From Deltaproteobacteria bacterium (lineage in GTDB: Bacteria > Desulfobacterota > Binatia > Bin18), in the NCBI GenBank assembly GCA_016200595.1, contig JACQEL010000186.1:1-6568 (forward strand): DNA of 6,568 bases, written 5' to 3'. Both the position numbers and the translations under genes were made by a program. Numbering within the stretch: position 1 is the stretch's first letter; every line of letters begins with the position of its first letter. The notes under the pieces are model-generated. The model did not search any database. It was given only the letters and a program-made list of their open reading frames with translations, and had not been told where the DNA came from. Shown one piece after another: positions 6,381 to 6,568 of the stretch.

Positions 6381-6401
6381 TTGTCCTATACTGCGTGGGA
6401 G
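6363..6401. promoter_or_regulatory. Perfect 10-bp inverted repeat over the promoter
   Basis: CTCCCACGCA (6363-6372) and TGCGTGGGAG (6392-6401) are exact reverse complements with a 19-base spacer. Their centres are 29 bases apart, close to three helical turns, so both arms face the same side of the DNA. The candidate -35 box (6375-6380) lies between the arms and one arm lies in the -35/-10 spacer. This is what one expects for an operator of a dimeric regulator. No regulator gene is visible in the window. Confidence 0.45.
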
Positions 6402-6417
6402 CGCGCGATTGATGCGT

Positions 6418-6438
6418 TAGCGCCACGGTGAAGCGCTA
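6418..6438. repeat. Small inverted repeat
   Basis: TAGCGC (6418-6423) and GCGCTA (6433-6438) are exact reverse complements with a 9-base loop, upstream of the CoA-transferase promoter region. It could be a second regulator site or part of a transcript end for the minus-strand gene to the right. There is no T-run. Little can be said. Confidence 0.3.
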
Positions 6439-6453
6439 CAGGCGGCTCCATCC

Positions 6454-6568
6454 TCAAGAACTCACCGGCAGGTGAGAGTTCGGCCGCGATTCTTTCTTGC
6501 GGTAGGGGACAGAAGCAACTTGCCGGGGAGGAGTACCCCGCGGCGACTTGGCAGACTTCTGCTTGGCA
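6454..6568 (-). CDS. Possible 3' end of a minus-strand gene
   Basis: An open frame enters from the right edge and ends at TGA (6454-6456), giving 37 residues: AKQKSAKSPRGTPPRQVASV followed by PYRKKESRPNSHLPVSS. The basic, Pro- and Ser-rich composition would suit a disordered C-terminal tail. A second frame on the same strand stays open to 6386, so choice of frame is uncertain. A stem CTCACC-GGCA-GGTGAG (6461-6476) overlaps the last codons. If real, the gene would lie just upstream of, and in the same direction as, the CoA-transferase. I do not recognise it. Confidence 0.25.
   Translation of the reverse strand, partial: AKQKSAKSPRGTPPRQVASVPYRKKESRPNSHLPVSS

Noticed and set aside
6472..6568. 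Plus-strand frame opening at GTG 6472 to the right edge
   Set aside because: It starts within a hairpin with no ribosome-binding site and shows only an Arg/Leu-rich composition, so there is too little to support a gene.
1..6568. CRISPR array, tRNA or rRNA genes
   Set aside because: I saw no regularly spaced direct repeats of CRISPR type and no recognisable tRNA or rRNA signature on either strand.

Overview
The window reads as a chromosomal accessory stretch from an uncultured Gram-negative bacterium. No gene gives a firm taxonomic marker. Three features suggest a large soil or sediment genome: a two-domain CaiB/BaiF CoA-transferase, heptamer repeats of the form NACTCAG, and a dispersed inverted-repeat element whose ends read TTTGGAGTGC / GCACTCCAAA. 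From memory, such repeats are common in Acidobacteria, Verrucomicrobia, Planctomycetes and deltaproteobacterial-type genomes. This placement is inference.

Layout. Positions 1-553 hold no convincing gene. They contain a structured inverted-repeat element (138-243) and an imperfect hairpin of about 100 nt (413-511) with CTAAC/GTTAG ends that resembles an integron attC site. Positions 554-912 hold a small toxin-antitoxin-like remnant. A 40-residue reading frame, whose first 16 residues look like an addiction-module antitoxin, overlaps by 4 nt (ATGA) a 79-residue CopG/ribbon-helix-helix antitoxin-like gene. No toxin is visible. Positions 1186-3680 hold a two-gene plus-strand operon, also with an ATGA overlap: an ArsB/citrate-transporter-family (ion transporter superfamily) permease followed by a major facilitator superfamily exporter. 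This pair is bracketed by two 26-nt palindromes with identical 7-nt arms (GTCCGGT / ACCGGAC) and equal 12-nt spacers, at 961-986 and 3762-3787. Positions 3905-6319 on the minus strand encode an 804-residue fusion of two complete class III CoA-transferase domains. A candidate sigma70-type promoter and a perfect 10-bp inverted repeat lie upstream. The last 115 bases may carry the 3' end of another minus-strand gene.

How the genes work together. The two transporters are probably co-translated and export toxic ions or drugs; arsenite is the best guess for the first one. No arsR, arsC or arsM lies in the window. The CoA-transferase is convergent to them and looks functionally separate. It probably activates organic acids by CoA transfer in a catabolic pathway. 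The left part (toxin-antitoxin fragments, attC-like hairpin, palindromic repeats) looks like mobile or recombining DNA beside the resistance pair.

Most notable observations: the matched palindromes flanking the transporter pair, the heptamer repeat array translated as the linker between the two CoA-transferase domains, the antitoxin-only overlap pair, and the attC-like hairpin.
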